64,000 nt of DNA from Nematostella vectensis (GCF_932526225.1 NC_064034.1:9115387-9179386), one strand, 5' to 3'; numbered from the stretch's first letter, positions 7,240 through 14,147 are shown. Notes: generated by a model from the letters alone, not told the origin. Program-made: numbers and translations.

Positions 7240-7848
7240 CTACCTGACGAAAAACTCTTCCAACATTCCCTTCTCTTGCTCATCAAGACACCAGTCCCAG
7301 AACCTGTCTGGGTGCCAGGCCACCCGGAGCAATTCACCCTCCAACTCCTTGAACCTCAACTCGTGGGGCACCCTCGCCACACCGGGCGTACCAGCCCGGA
7401 CCGCCAACCGCGATAAACTGTTTAGATTGGTGGCCCCTAGCCTAACACACACCTTCGCGACGTCAGATCTCTGGTAGACGACAGCTTGGAGGAGATACCG
7501 GTTGAAGTCATCGGTCCTCCAGTCATTAACGATATCCCTAACGCACGACCCGACCGGCCCGAACGAGGCCAATACGTGTGCGTCCCTGGACCTGACCGAA
7601 CCCTCTATTATACGTTCGACGAGTCTGGTCTTTCCTAGTCTACCAAAGTTTTTGAGACCTATATTATGAGCCAAATACTTTAGCCTGCCGACATCTAGCC
7701 TCAGCAGGCCGTTCTCGCCCAGGTCCCCGATCTCATCCAGCGCCTGGCCCGGCTCGCACTCCGACCCACAAACCCCGCATATCCCACCACGATCTTTCTC
7801 AGGCGGCTCCGCAAAGGAACCGCCGAATATGCTCCACGAGTACGACAT
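7240..7848 (-). CDS. SAP-like/ankyrin-tail protein, 202 aa
   Basis: It has an N-terminal Cys cluster (CGVCGSEC, about 24-31). A helical LxxLxxxxGL...GxKxxLVERI segment follows (about 50-82) and resembles a SAP-type DNA-binding helix pair. A short ankyrin-like stretch (AVVYQRSDVAKVCVRLGATN, about 122-141) comes next. The C-terminal motif VAWHPDRFWDWCLDEQEK is shared with the neighbouring 415-aa protein. The shared tail suggests both use the same partner or arose by duplication and divergence. Known large-DNA-virus ankyrin proteins end in comparable F-box-like or WC motifs; that comparison is from memory. Function is unknown. Confidence 0.65.
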   Translation of the reverse strand: MSYSWSIFGGSFAEPPEKDRGGICGVCGSECEPGQALDEIGDLGENGLLRLDVGRLKYLAHNIGLKNFGRLGKTRLVERIIEGSVRSRDAHVLASFGPVGSCVRDIVNDWRTDDFNRYLLQAVVYQRSDVAKVCVRLGATNLNSLSRLAVRAGTPGVARVPHELRFKELEGELLRVAWHPDRFWDWCLDEQEKGMLEEFFVR

Positions 7849-7873
7849 CGCGTTTTAATCGGTGCCCTCATGT

Positions 7874-7886
7874 TCTTAAATCAATT
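7874..7886 (-). promoter_or_regulatory. Leftward promoter box AATTGATTTAAGA
   Basis: It lies on the minus strand about 32 nt before the ATG at 7848. It is a diverged form of the AAAAGTGGTTTAAAGA box. Confidence 0.5.
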
Positions 7887-7923
7887 CTCAAAGATTTAGG
7901 AACGTCTCCTCAGCCCCACGCTC

Positions 7924-9171
7924 TCACTTCACCCGGAACAGCTCCCCCAACTCCTTCCTCTGGTCCTCATCAATGCACCAATCCATAAACCTGTCCGGGT
8001 GCCAAGCTACTGGCATTAGTTCGTCCTCAATGTGCTTCTGAAACGTTCGCTTGTGGTGGTGTCTAAACAGCTCCTCATGTAGGGACACCCATCCCTGCGC
8101 CTCGCGTAGTATATCTAGGGCCTCACGCATCCACCAGTAGATCGCGTAGACCATAGGCCTAACGAGGTCAACCGCACCCAACTCGAGGCACAGCCTCATA
8201 ATACCAATATTATTACATTTAGTAGCTTCTAACAGGGCGTAGTCTGGGTCGAAATTCTCAAAGCTCTCCCTCAACAGTCTTAGAAACCTATAGCAGCCAT
8301 TGGACACCGCCTCAATGGTGTAAGCACCAACATAATCACCAACACCCCTCTCTATTAACCACTTGGCCACCCCCACCTGATCCCACCCCGCGGCCTCAAT
8401 CATGGCCTCCTCCCAGACATACACATCATCACAGTAGTCATTCATCACCTCTAAAACCCCTATGCGACCGTACCTGGCCGCCTCGGTGGCCGGCTCAAAG
8501 AACGAACAGGCCCCCAGCTCACAACACATTCTAACGGCCCTGACGTCACCGTACTTGCCGGCCCTCTCCATTTCTGAGTCTAGGTATTCTAACCACTCCC
8601 AGTGATCACCATCAGGGTCCTCGATGTCATACTCCACATCAGATATCTTAGCACCGACGCCACGCAGCATCCTCACAGTCTCCAGGTGACGGCCAAACAC
8701 CGCGCAGCGCAGCGCCCGCCCCAACCCACCGGCGCCCCACTCCAGACACTTCCCCACCGCACCAACATGACCATGGGAGGAAGCGCACGCCAAAGCCTCA
8801 TCGAGGTTGACCACCCCATAGCGGCGGCACGCCTCCATGACCTCAAGATTGTTATAGCTCACTGCGGCCAGCATGACCTTCTCCAACTCGTCAGAGAGGC
8901 GGTCACCTGTAGCCTCAGCTGGGCTACTAAAGTACTCGTCAACCTCCGCGACGCCGCCACGTCCTACGGCGTTGACTACTGACTCGAAGACCAACTGATC
9001 ATATTCCCCAGATAAATCATCAATGGGGTCTAGGAAGTGGGGGATATTACAGTACTTTCCATCCGTACCATACCACGGATCCTCCCAGGAGTATATATCA
9101 CACATGTTGTCATCCTGTAGATGTGTATCACCGCCACCGCCACCGGTCACCAGCAATCTTGTTCCAACCAT
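7924..9171 (-). CDS. Viral-type ankyrin-repeat protein, 415 aa
   Basis: Repeated helical pairs of about 30 residues cover residues 90-340. Examples are AAVSYNNLEVMEACRRYGVVN, ALACASSHGHVGAVGKCLEWGA and RCAVFGRHLETVRMLRGVGA. They match the degenerate ankyrin repeats typical of large DNA viruses. The C-terminus carries VAWHPDRFMDWCIDEDQRKEL, shared with the 202-aa neighbour. The N-terminus is Gly-rich, then acidic. Ankyrin proteins of DNA viruses often recruit host ubiquitin ligases or block signalling; here that is only family-level inference. The start ATG has a GTATAA context 26 nt after a good AAAAGTGGTTTAAAGA box. Confidence 0.75.
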   Translation of the reverse strand: MVGTRLLVTGGGGGDTHLQDDNMCDIYSWEDPWYGTDGKYCNIPHFLDPIDDLSGEYDQLVFESVVNAVGRGGVAEVDEYFSSPAEATGDRLSDELEKVMLAAVSYNNLEVMEACRRYGVVNLDEALACASSHGHVGAVGKCLEWGAGGLGRALRCAVFGRHLETVRMLRGVGAKISDVEYDIEDPDGDHWEWLEYLDSEMERAGKYGDVRAVRMCCELGACSFFEPATEAARYGRIGVLEVMNDYCDDVYVWEEAMIEAAGWDQVGVAKWLIERGVGDYVGAYTIEAVSNGCYRFLRLLRESFENFDPDYALLEATKCNNIGIMRLCLELGAVDLVRPMVYAIYWWMREALDILREAQGWVSLHEELFRHHHKRTFQKHIEDELMPVAWHPDRFMDWCIDEDQRKELGELFRVK

Positions 9172-9189
9172 TTATACAATCCACGCAAA

Positions 9190-9205
9190 TCTTTAAACCA
9201 CTTTT
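9190..9205 (-). promoter_or_regulatory. Leftward promoter box AAAAGTGGTTTAAAGA
   Basis: On the minus strand, TTTAAAGA lies 26 nt before the ATG at 9171. The 16-nt box is identical to the one at 10238. Confidence 0.7.
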
Positions 9206-9292
9206 TTCGAATTTTTTTAGACGTGTCAATTCACATCTACTCCGAACTGACAGTTTTCTGGAAATCCTGATTTCTCTGGAAATCAGGAAACA

Positions 9293-10219
9293 TCATACCA
9301 CACCAGGCGTACCCAGGACTGTGGCCACTTCTCTCGCTTTCCTACTGATGGTTAACTCGGAGACGCCCGTTCTCTCGGATAATTTTTTAAGTGTAATATC
9401 GACCCCCTTTAGCCGTACCCAGTAATAGGTTAAAGCGACCGCAAAGGATTGTGGGCGAGCGCGATTCAACTCAGACGAGCGATTCTTAGATCTGTAGTAG
9501 AGTTGGACCACCTCTCCCTTCTGTGCGGGGGACGCCGAGAATCTATCCATCACATCGCGAATGTGGTCCACGACGGTGGGAGACGTTCCGTGTAGTAAGT
9601 AATCTTTAGGCGCGTTAATACTAAAGATTTTTAGACCCTTAAGGCAACTCTTCCTGCTCAATCCAAAAGTCTCCATCAAGGTTTTCGGTGTCTGACACTT
9701 ACCGGACATCTTGTAGGCGTAGTAGATACACGCAAAGACGATCGCCTTCCGTGGGTCGCCGCGAAAAATCTGGCCTTTCGTCACCTGAGTGTATATCTCG
9801 TTAGCTTTGGCTACAATTACCCCGCTAAAACCCATGTCCTCCACATCCTTGTCAATATTTCTATCCTCAGACCTACGTACCTGGACCCGACTTGGATCCG
9901 AAGACCGTTTGCCGTCGGAATGTCCGTAAAAACCCCATTCCCTTTCGTGCGCGATCACGCGCTGCATCTGTTCCCCGCACTCTAAGCAACTAGTGACCCC
10001 GTCTTCTGTGACTAGGTCGTCATGATTGCAAAGGGTGTTACTACTATCCCCGTCTCCCAAGGAGGCTCTACTAGTCTCGTATTCGGTGAGGGCTCGGTCA
10101 AACAGTGCAAATTCCGGCATGAGGGTGGGGACGTTAATCTCAGGCACCGGTCCGCCGGGGATATTATATGGTGGTGGTGACCGATCTTCAACCGTGCGTT
10201 CAACTGTTCGTTCCTCCAT
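9293..10219 (-). CDS. TFIIB-like transcription factor, 308 aa
   Basis: The architecture follows TFIIB. A zinc ribbon with CNH at 64-66 and CLEC at 78-81 (C-x-H...C-x2-C) comes first, then a basic linker (about 104-122). A first cyclin fold follows (about 128-215, with RKAIVFACIYYAYKMSG and SRKSCLKGLKIF). A second cyclin fold (about 220-305) ends in a helix-turn-helix-like GVSELTISRKAREVATVLG. TFIIB places RNA polymerase II at promoters; viral homologues direct transcription of viral genes. The proline-rich 60-residue N-terminal extension is unusual. The gene is intronless and starts 26 nt after an exact AAAAGTGGTTTAAAGA box, which it may itself help to recognise (inference). Confidence 0.85.
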   Translation of the reverse strand: MEERTVERTVEDRSPPPYNIPGGPVPEINVPTLMPEFALFDRALTEYETSRASLGDGDSSNTLCNHDDLVTEDGVTSCLECGEQMQRVIAHEREWGFYGHSDGKRSSDPSRVQVRRSEDRNIDKDVEDMGFSGVIVAKANEIYTQVTKGQIFRGDPRKAIVFACIYYAYKMSGKCQTPKTLMETFGLSRKSCLKGLKIFSINAPKDYLLHGTSPTVVDHIRDVMDRFSASPAQKGEVVQLYYRSKNRSSELNRARPQSFAVALTYYWVRLKGVDITLKKLSERTGVSELTISRKAREVATVLGTPGVV

Positions 10220-10237
10220 TTTATTAGACTGTTCACG

Positions 10238-10253
10238 TCTTTAAACCACTTTT
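10238..10253 (-). promoter_or_regulatory. Leftward promoter box AAAAGTGGTTTAAAGA
   Basis: It lies on the minus strand 26 nt before the TFIIB-like gene ATG at 10219, and AATAAA directly precedes that ATG. Confidence 0.7.
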
Positions 10254-10277
10254 CAAAGGCCTTCTAGATGTGAAGCT

Positions 10278-10295
10278 GAGAGGCTAGCCCCCTCG
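10278..10295. repeat. 18-bp interspersed palindrome, copy 7 (intergenic)
   Basis: On the minus strand it reads CGAGGGG-GCTA-GCCTCTC, with an adjoining GAGCTCCCCCTAGGTG block that recurs at 10644. Confidence 0.7.
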
Positions 10296-10341
10296 AGCTC
10301 CCCCTAGGTGGGGTCTAAAGTCTCCGCACCACATTCGTGGA

Positions 10342-10602
10342 CTAGTATCTCACCCATCTTTTTTCGTCATACCGTGGCATGGAGACTAACATTGCTAGAA
10401 CACCAAGGACAATTGTCGCCGCTCCGGCCACAAACCCAACGGGGTCGAAGCTTCCGTATTCTGAGTCTTCATAGTAATCAGCGTCACAACAGCAGTGTTC
10501 AGGCCCCGCATCCGCAGTGTTACTCACATCCACCTCCGGCACCGAACAACCGCCGGCGGTAGCCGCACCATTTCTAATCTTAACCTCCGTCTTTAATGTC
10601 AT
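10342..10602 (-). CDS. Small membrane protein, 86 aa
   Basis: The middle is acidic and Cys-rich (EHCCCDADYYEDSEYG, about 35-50). One strong hydrophobic segment follows (about 53-73, PVGFVAGAATIVLGVLAMLVS), then a short basic tail. The frame is open to 10674, but the ATG at 10602 is preceded by GATAAA and lies 28 nt after a TCTAAAGA box, as for the other genes. No family is recognised. It is the first gene of the leftward block, closest to the repeat at 10665-10940. Confidence 0.6.
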   Translation of the reverse strand: MTLKTEVKIRNGAATAGGCSVPEVDVSNTADAGPEHCCCDADYYEDSEYGSFDPVGFVAGAATIVLGVLAMLVSMPRYDEKRWVRY

Positions 10603-10622
10603 TTTATCTAGGACCCCATACG

Positions 10623-10634
10623 TCTTTAGACCAG
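10623..10634 (-). promoter_or_regulatory. Leftward promoter box CTGGTCTAAAGA
   Basis: It lies on the minus strand 28 nt before the ATG at 10602. One core base is changed (TCTAAA for TTTAAA). Confidence 0.5.
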
Positions 10635-10635
10635 A

Positions 10636-10662
10636 ATAGCCTCCCGAGCTCCCCCTAAGTGC
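10636..10662. repeat. Interspersed palindrome, copy 8 (half copy plus flank)
   Basis: ATAGCCTCCCG followed by AGCTCCCCCTAAGTG repeats one arm and the flank of copy 7. Confidence 0.55.
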
Positions 10663-10664
10663 AG

Positions 10665-10940
10665 CACGTGACAAAGTGATTGACAGGTGGGCGTGGCTAT
10701 CACATTACAAAGTGATTGACAGGTCCTTGACAAAGTGATTGACAGGTCCTTGACAAAGTGATTGACAGGTTTTTTACAAAGTGATTGACAGGTGGGCGTG
10801 GCTATCACGTGACAAAGTGATTGACAGGTTTTTTACAAAGTGATTGACAGGTGGGCTTGGCTATCACGTGACAAAGTGATTGACAGGTGGGCTTGGTCGT
10901 CACGTGACAAAGTGATTGACAGGTGGGCTTGGTCGTGCAA
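10665..10940. repeat. Enhancer-like tandem repeat with nine TGATTGACAG motifs
   Basis: Nine copies of ACAAAGTGATTGACAGGT occur at irregular 22-37 bp spacing. Longer units add CACGTGAC in front (four copies) and GGTGGGCGTGGC or GGTGGGCTTGG behind. TGATTGACAG matches the published PBX-MEIS/PREP composite site, CACGTGAC an E-box of the USF/MITF type, and GGGCGTGGC a KLF/Sp-type box. The array lies just upstream of the first leftward gene and at the right edge of the element. An enhancer, an origin of replication or a terminal repeat are the main possibilities. Confidence 0.7.
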
Positions 10941-11078
10941 GAGATCTCTGGCAAACTCGCGCATGCGCAGGTCGCGGGGCTTGGCGGAGGTGCGTGGAGA
11001 CTTTTGCGCCATTTTTGGAATGAAATTTGGGGAGATCAAAAAGTTGCGCCAGCTGCGCCAAAACCCTACTACTTCAGG
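10941..11078. other. Junction between virus-like element and tRNA array
   Basis: This GC-richer stretch contains CGCGCATGCGCAG (10958-10970, NRF1-like) and CCATTTTTGG (11009-11018, CArG-box form). It has no ORF of note. Whether it belongs to the element or to the host flank is not decidable here. Confidence 0.4.
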
Positions 11079-11150
11079 TCCTCGGTAGTATAGTGGTGAT
11101 TATCCCCGCCTGTCACGCTTGAGACCGGGGTTCGATTCCCCGCCGGGGAG
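11079..11150 (+). tRNA. tRNA-Asp(GTC), array copy 1
   Basis: Acceptor and T arms are intact. The 3' anticodon-stem strand is GCTTG instead of GCGGG, giving two mismatches. This copy abuts the virus-like element. Confidence 0.6.
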
Positions 11151-11249
11151 TGCGTAATATTTTTGTCCATTAAGTTGAGTAATTATCAATCTTTTCCAAT
11201 TTCTTGATGTATGTTACCTTTATTTTGACGGTCTTCCATCGTGGTCAGG

Positions 11250-11321
11250 TCCTCGGTAGTATAGTGGTGAGTATCCCCGCCTGTCACGCGGGAGACCGGG
11301 GTTCGATTCCCCGCCTGGGAG
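11250..11321 (+). tRNA. tRNA-Asp(GTC), array copy 2
   Basis: Anticodon and T arms are perfect; the acceptor 3' strand has one change (CCTGGGA). It is a plausible functional gene. Confidence 0.75.
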
Positions 11322-11420
11322 GTGGCATTATTTTTTGTCCATTTAGTAAAGTGTTTTATCGATCCTTTCCGATTCTTGGATGTATGTTATCTTTATTGAC
11401 GGTCTTCCATCGTGGTCAGG

Positions 11421-11491
11421 TCCTCGGTAGTATAGTGGTGAGTATCCTCGCCTGTCACGCGTTAGACCGGGGTTCGATTCCCTCCGCAGAG
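11421..11491 (+). pseudogene. tRNA-Asp-like, copy 3 (degraded)
   Basis: The anticodon stem has GCGTT, and the T arm and acceptor are broken (CCCTCCGCAGAG). Confidence 0.7.
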
Positions 11492-11589
11492 TGCGCATTA
11501 TTTTTGTGCATTTAGTTGAGTATTTATCGATCGTTTCGGATTCTTGGATGTATGTTAATCTTTATTGACGGCAATACTTCGTGGACATG

Positions 11590-11661
11590 TCCTCGGTAGT
11601 ATAGTGGTGAGTATCCCCGCCTGTCACGAAGGAGACCGGGGTTTGATTCCACGCCGGGGAG
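11590..11661 (+). pseudogene. tRNA-Asp-like, copy 4 (degraded)
   Basis: The anticodon 3' strand is GAAGG and the T loop is changed to TTTGATT with a stem mismatch. The acceptor is intact. Confidence 0.6.
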
Positions 11662-11759
11662 TGCGCATTATTTTTGTGCATTTAGTTGAGTATTTATCGA
11701 TCGTTTCGGATTCTTGGATGTATGTTAATCTTTATTGACGGCCCTACTTCGTGGACATG

Positions 11760-11831
11760 TCCTCGGTAGTATAGTGGTGAGTATCCCCGCCTGTCACGAA
11801 GGAGACCGGGGTTTGATTCCACGCCGGGGAG
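11760..11831 (+). pseudogene. tRNA-Asp-like, copy 5 (same as copy 4)
   Basis: The tRNA body is the same as copy 4, indicating a recent unit duplication. Confidence 0.6.
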
Positions 11832-11929
11832 TGCGCATTATTTTTCGTCCATTGAGTAAGTGTTTTATCGATCTTTTCCGATTCTTGGATGTATGTTATC
11901 TTTATTGACGGTCTTCCATCGTGGTCAGG

Positions 11930-12001
11930 TCCTCGGTAGTATAGTGGTGAGTATCCCCGCCTGTCACGCGGGAGACCGGGGTTCGATTCCCCGCCGGGGA
12001 G
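11930..12001 (+). tRNA. tRNA-Asp(GTC), canonical copy 6
   Basis: All stems pair. The acceptor is TCCTCGG with CCGGGGA, the anticodon stem CCCGC with GCGGG around loop CTGTCAC, and the T arm CGGGG-TTCGATT-CCCCG. Box A and box B are intact and a T8-9 run follows. This is the best functional candidate of the array. Confidence 0.95.
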
Positions 12002-12100
12002 GTGGCATTTTTTTTTGTCCATTGAGTTAAGTGTTTTATCGATCTTTTCTTATTCTTGCGTTTATGTTATCTTTATTGACGGTCCTCCTTTGTGGTTAGG

Positions 12101-12172
12101 TCCTCGGTAGTATAATGGTGAGTATCCCCGCCTGTCACGCGTTAGACCGGGGTTCGATTCCCCGCCTGGGAG
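12101..12172 (+). pseudogene. tRNA-Asp-like, copy 7
   Basis: TATAATGG replaces TATAGTGG in the D loop. The anticodon strand is GCGTT and the acceptor has one mismatch. The T arm is intact. Confidence 0.55.
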
Positions 12173-12270
12173 TGCGCATTCTTTTTGTCCATTTAGTAAA
12201 GTGTTTTATCGATCTTTTCCGATTCTTGGGTGTATGTTATCTTTATTGACGGTCCTCCTTCGTGGTCAGG

Positions 12271-12341
12271 TCCTCGGTAGTATAGTGGTGAGTATCCCCG
12301 CCTGTCACGCGGGATACCGGGGTTCGATTCCCTCCGCGGAG
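12271..12341 (+). pseudogene. tRNA-Asp-like, copy 8
   Basis: The anticodon arm is good, but the T stem and acceptor are broken by CCCTCCGCGGAG, and the copy is 1 nt short. Confidence 0.6.
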
Positions 12342-12439
12342 TGCGCATTATTTTTGTGCATTTAGTTGAGTGTTTATCGATCGTTTCGGATTCTTGGATG
12401 TATGTTAATCTTTATTGACGGCCCTACTTCGTGAAAATG

Positions 12440-12511
12440 TCCTCGGTAGTATAGTGGTGAGTATCCCCGCCTGTCACGAAGGAGACCGGGGTTTGATTCC
12501 ACGCCGTGGAG
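12440..12511 (+). pseudogene. tRNA-Asp-like, copy 9
   Basis: It is related to copies 4 and 5 (GAAGG, TTTGATT), with a further acceptor change (CCGTGGA). Confidence 0.6.
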
Positions 12512-12609
12512 TGCGCATTATTTTTCGTCCATTGAGTAAGTGTTTTATCGATCTTTTCCGATTCTTGGATGTATGTTATCTTTATTGACGGTCTTCCATC
12601 GTGGTCAGG

Positions 12610-12681
12610 TCCTCTGTAGTATAGTGGTGAGTATCCCCGCATGTCACGCGGGAGACCGGTGTTCGATTCCCCGCCGGGGAG
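12610..12681 (+). tRNA. tRNA-Asp(GTC), copy 10 (imperfect)
   Basis: It has one acceptor mismatch (TCCTCTG), a position-32 change (ATGTCAC loop) and one T-stem mismatch (CGGTG). Confidence 0.5.
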
Positions 12682-12779
12682 TGCGCATTATTTTTTGTCC
12701 ATTTATTTGAGTGTTTATCAATCTTTTCCAATTTCTTGATGTATGTTACCTTTATTGACGGTTTTCCATCGTGGTCAGG

Positions 12780-12851
12780 TCCTCTGTAGTATAGTGGTGA
12801 GTATGCTTGCCTGTCAGGCGGGAGACCAGGGTTCGATTCCCCGACGGGGAG
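12780..12851 (+). tRNA. tRNA-Asp(GTC), copy 11 (imperfect)
   Basis: The anticodon loop is CTGTCAG with a wobble-paired CTTGC/GCGGG stem. Two acceptor mismatches and one T-stem mismatch suggest decay. Confidence 0.4.
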
Positions 12852-12951
12852 TGCGCATTATTTTTTATTCCATTGAGTTGAGTGCTTTATCGATCTTTTC
12901 CGATTCTTGGATGTATGTTATCTTTATTGACGGTCCTCCTTCGTGGTCAGT

Positions 12952-13023
12952 TCCTCTGTAGTATAGTGGTGAGTATCCCCGACTGTCACGCGGGATACCG
13001 GGGTTCGATTCCCCGCCGGGGAG
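12952..13023 (+). tRNA. tRNA-Asp(GTC), copy 12 (imperfect)
   Basis: The T arm is perfect. There is one acceptor mismatch and an A-G pair closing the anticodon loop. Confidence 0.5.
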
Positions 13024-13122
13024 TGTGCATTATTTTTTGTTTATTTAGTTGAGTGTTTTATTGGTCGTTTCGGATTCTTGGATGTAATTTATCTTTATTG
13101 ACGGCCCTACTTCGTGGACAGG

Positions 13123-13194
13123 TCCTCGGTAGTATTGTGGTGAGTATCCCCGCCTGTCACGCGTGAGACCGGGATTAGATTCCCCGCCGGGTTG
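13123..13194 (+). pseudogene. tRNA-Asp-like, copy 13
   Basis: It has a TATTGTGG D loop, a GATTAGA T loop and acceptor end CCGGGTT. Confidence 0.65.
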
Positions 13195-13293
13195 TGAGCA
13201 TATTTTTTTGTCCATTGAGTTGAGTGTTTTATCGATCTTTTCCGATACTTGAAGGTATGTTATCTTTATTGACGGTCTTCCATCGTGGTCAGG

Positions 13294-13365
13294 TCCTCGG
13301 TAGTATAGTGGTGTGTATCCCCTCCTGTCACGCGTGAGACCGGGGTTTGATTCCCCGCCGGGTTG
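13294..13365 (+). pseudogene. tRNA-Asp-like, copy 14
   Basis: The anticodon stem is CCCTC/GCGTG and the acceptor end CCGGGTT. Confidence 0.65.
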
Positions 13366-13464
13366 TGAGCATATTTTTTTGTCCATTGAGTTGAGTGTTT
13401 TATCGATCTTTTCTGATTCTTGCGTGTATGTTATCTTTATTGACGGTCCTCCTTTGTGGTTAGG

Positions 13465-13536
13465 TCCTCGGTAGTATAATGGTGAGTATCCCCGCCTGTC
13501 ATGCGTTAGACCGGGGTTCGATTCCCCGCCTGGGAG
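13465..13536 (+). pseudogene. tRNA-Asp-like, copy 15
   Basis: The anticodon loop is CTGTCAT with stem strand GCGTT. The T arm is intact. Confidence 0.55.
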
Positions 13537-13634
13537 TGCGCATTCTTTTTGTCCATTTAGTAAAGTGTTTTATCGATCTTTTACGATTCTTGGGTGTATG
13601 TTATCTTTATTGACGGTCCTCCTCCGTGGTCAGG

Positions 13635-13706
13635 TCCTCGGTAGTATAGTGGTGAGTATCCCCGCCTGTCACGCGGGAGACCGGGGTCCGATTCCCCGCC
13701 GCAGAG
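13635..13706 (+). pseudogene. tRNA-Asp-like, copy 16
   Basis: The anticodon arm is perfect. The T loop is TCCGATT, which breaks box B, and the acceptor is CCGCAGA. Confidence 0.55.
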
Positions 13707-13805
13707 TGCGCATCACTTTTTGTCCATTTAGTAAAGTGTTTTATCGATCTTTTCCGATTCTTGGGTGTATGTTATCTTGATTGACGGCCCTACTTCGTGG
13801 ACAGA

Positions 13806-13877
13806 TCCTCGGTAGTATTGTGGTGAGTATACCCGCCTGTCACACAGGAGACCGGGGTTTTACTCCCCGCCGGGGAG
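13806..13877 (+). pseudogene. tRNA-Asp-like, copy 17
   Basis: The anticodon stem is ACCCGC/ACAGG and the T loop TTTTACT. The acceptor is intact. Confidence 0.6.
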
Positions 13878-13976
13878 TGCGCATTACTTTTTGTCCATTG
13901 AGTTGAGTGTTTTATCGATCTTTTCCGATTCTTGGGTGTATGTTATCTTTATTGACGGTCCTCCTTCTTGGTCAGT

Positions 13977-14048
13977 TCCTCTGTAGTATAGTGGTGAGTA
14001 TCCCCGACTGTCACGCGGGATACCGGGGTTCGATTCCCCGCCGGGGAG
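13977..14048 (+). tRNA. tRNA-Asp(GTC), copy 18 (same body as copy 12)
   Basis: The body is the same as copy 12, 1,025 bp away, marking a multi-unit duplication. Confidence 0.5.
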
Positions 14049-14147
14049 TGTGCATTATTTTTTGTTTATTTAGTTGAGTGTTTTATTGGTCGTTTCGGAT
14101 TCTTGGATGTAATTTATCTTTATTGACGGCCCTACTTCGTGGACAGG

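Larger units (their letters stand above)
1..11000. mobile_element. Virus-like integrated element (right part; left end outside window)
   Basis: Fourteen closely spaced intronless complete ORFs and one partial ORF are arranged as a rightward block (2-6631) and a leftward block (10602-6831). They encode a genome-packaging-type ATPase, a TFIIB-like factor, a capsid-like beta protein and many small membrane proteins. Shared promoter boxes and a shared palindromic repeat unify the region, and both stop at about 10.65-10.95 kb. The next recognisable sequence is the host tRNA-Asp array at 11079. No DNA polymerase, integrase or protease is visible; if present they must lie to the left. The right edge is approximate because no terminal inverted repeat can be paired inside this window. 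The ATPase and capsid-like genes suggest a relative of polinton-like or nucleocytoplasmic-type DNA viruses. The exact lineage cannot be fixed by eye. Confidence 0.8.

Noticed and set aside
7924-9171. Host ankyrin gene
   Set aside because: It is intronless, has the element's exact promoter box and start context, and shares its tail with the neighbouring element gene.
10665-10940. CRISPR-like array
   Set aside because: The units are irregular and the spacers are themselves repeated. No cas genes are present and the context is eukaryotic.
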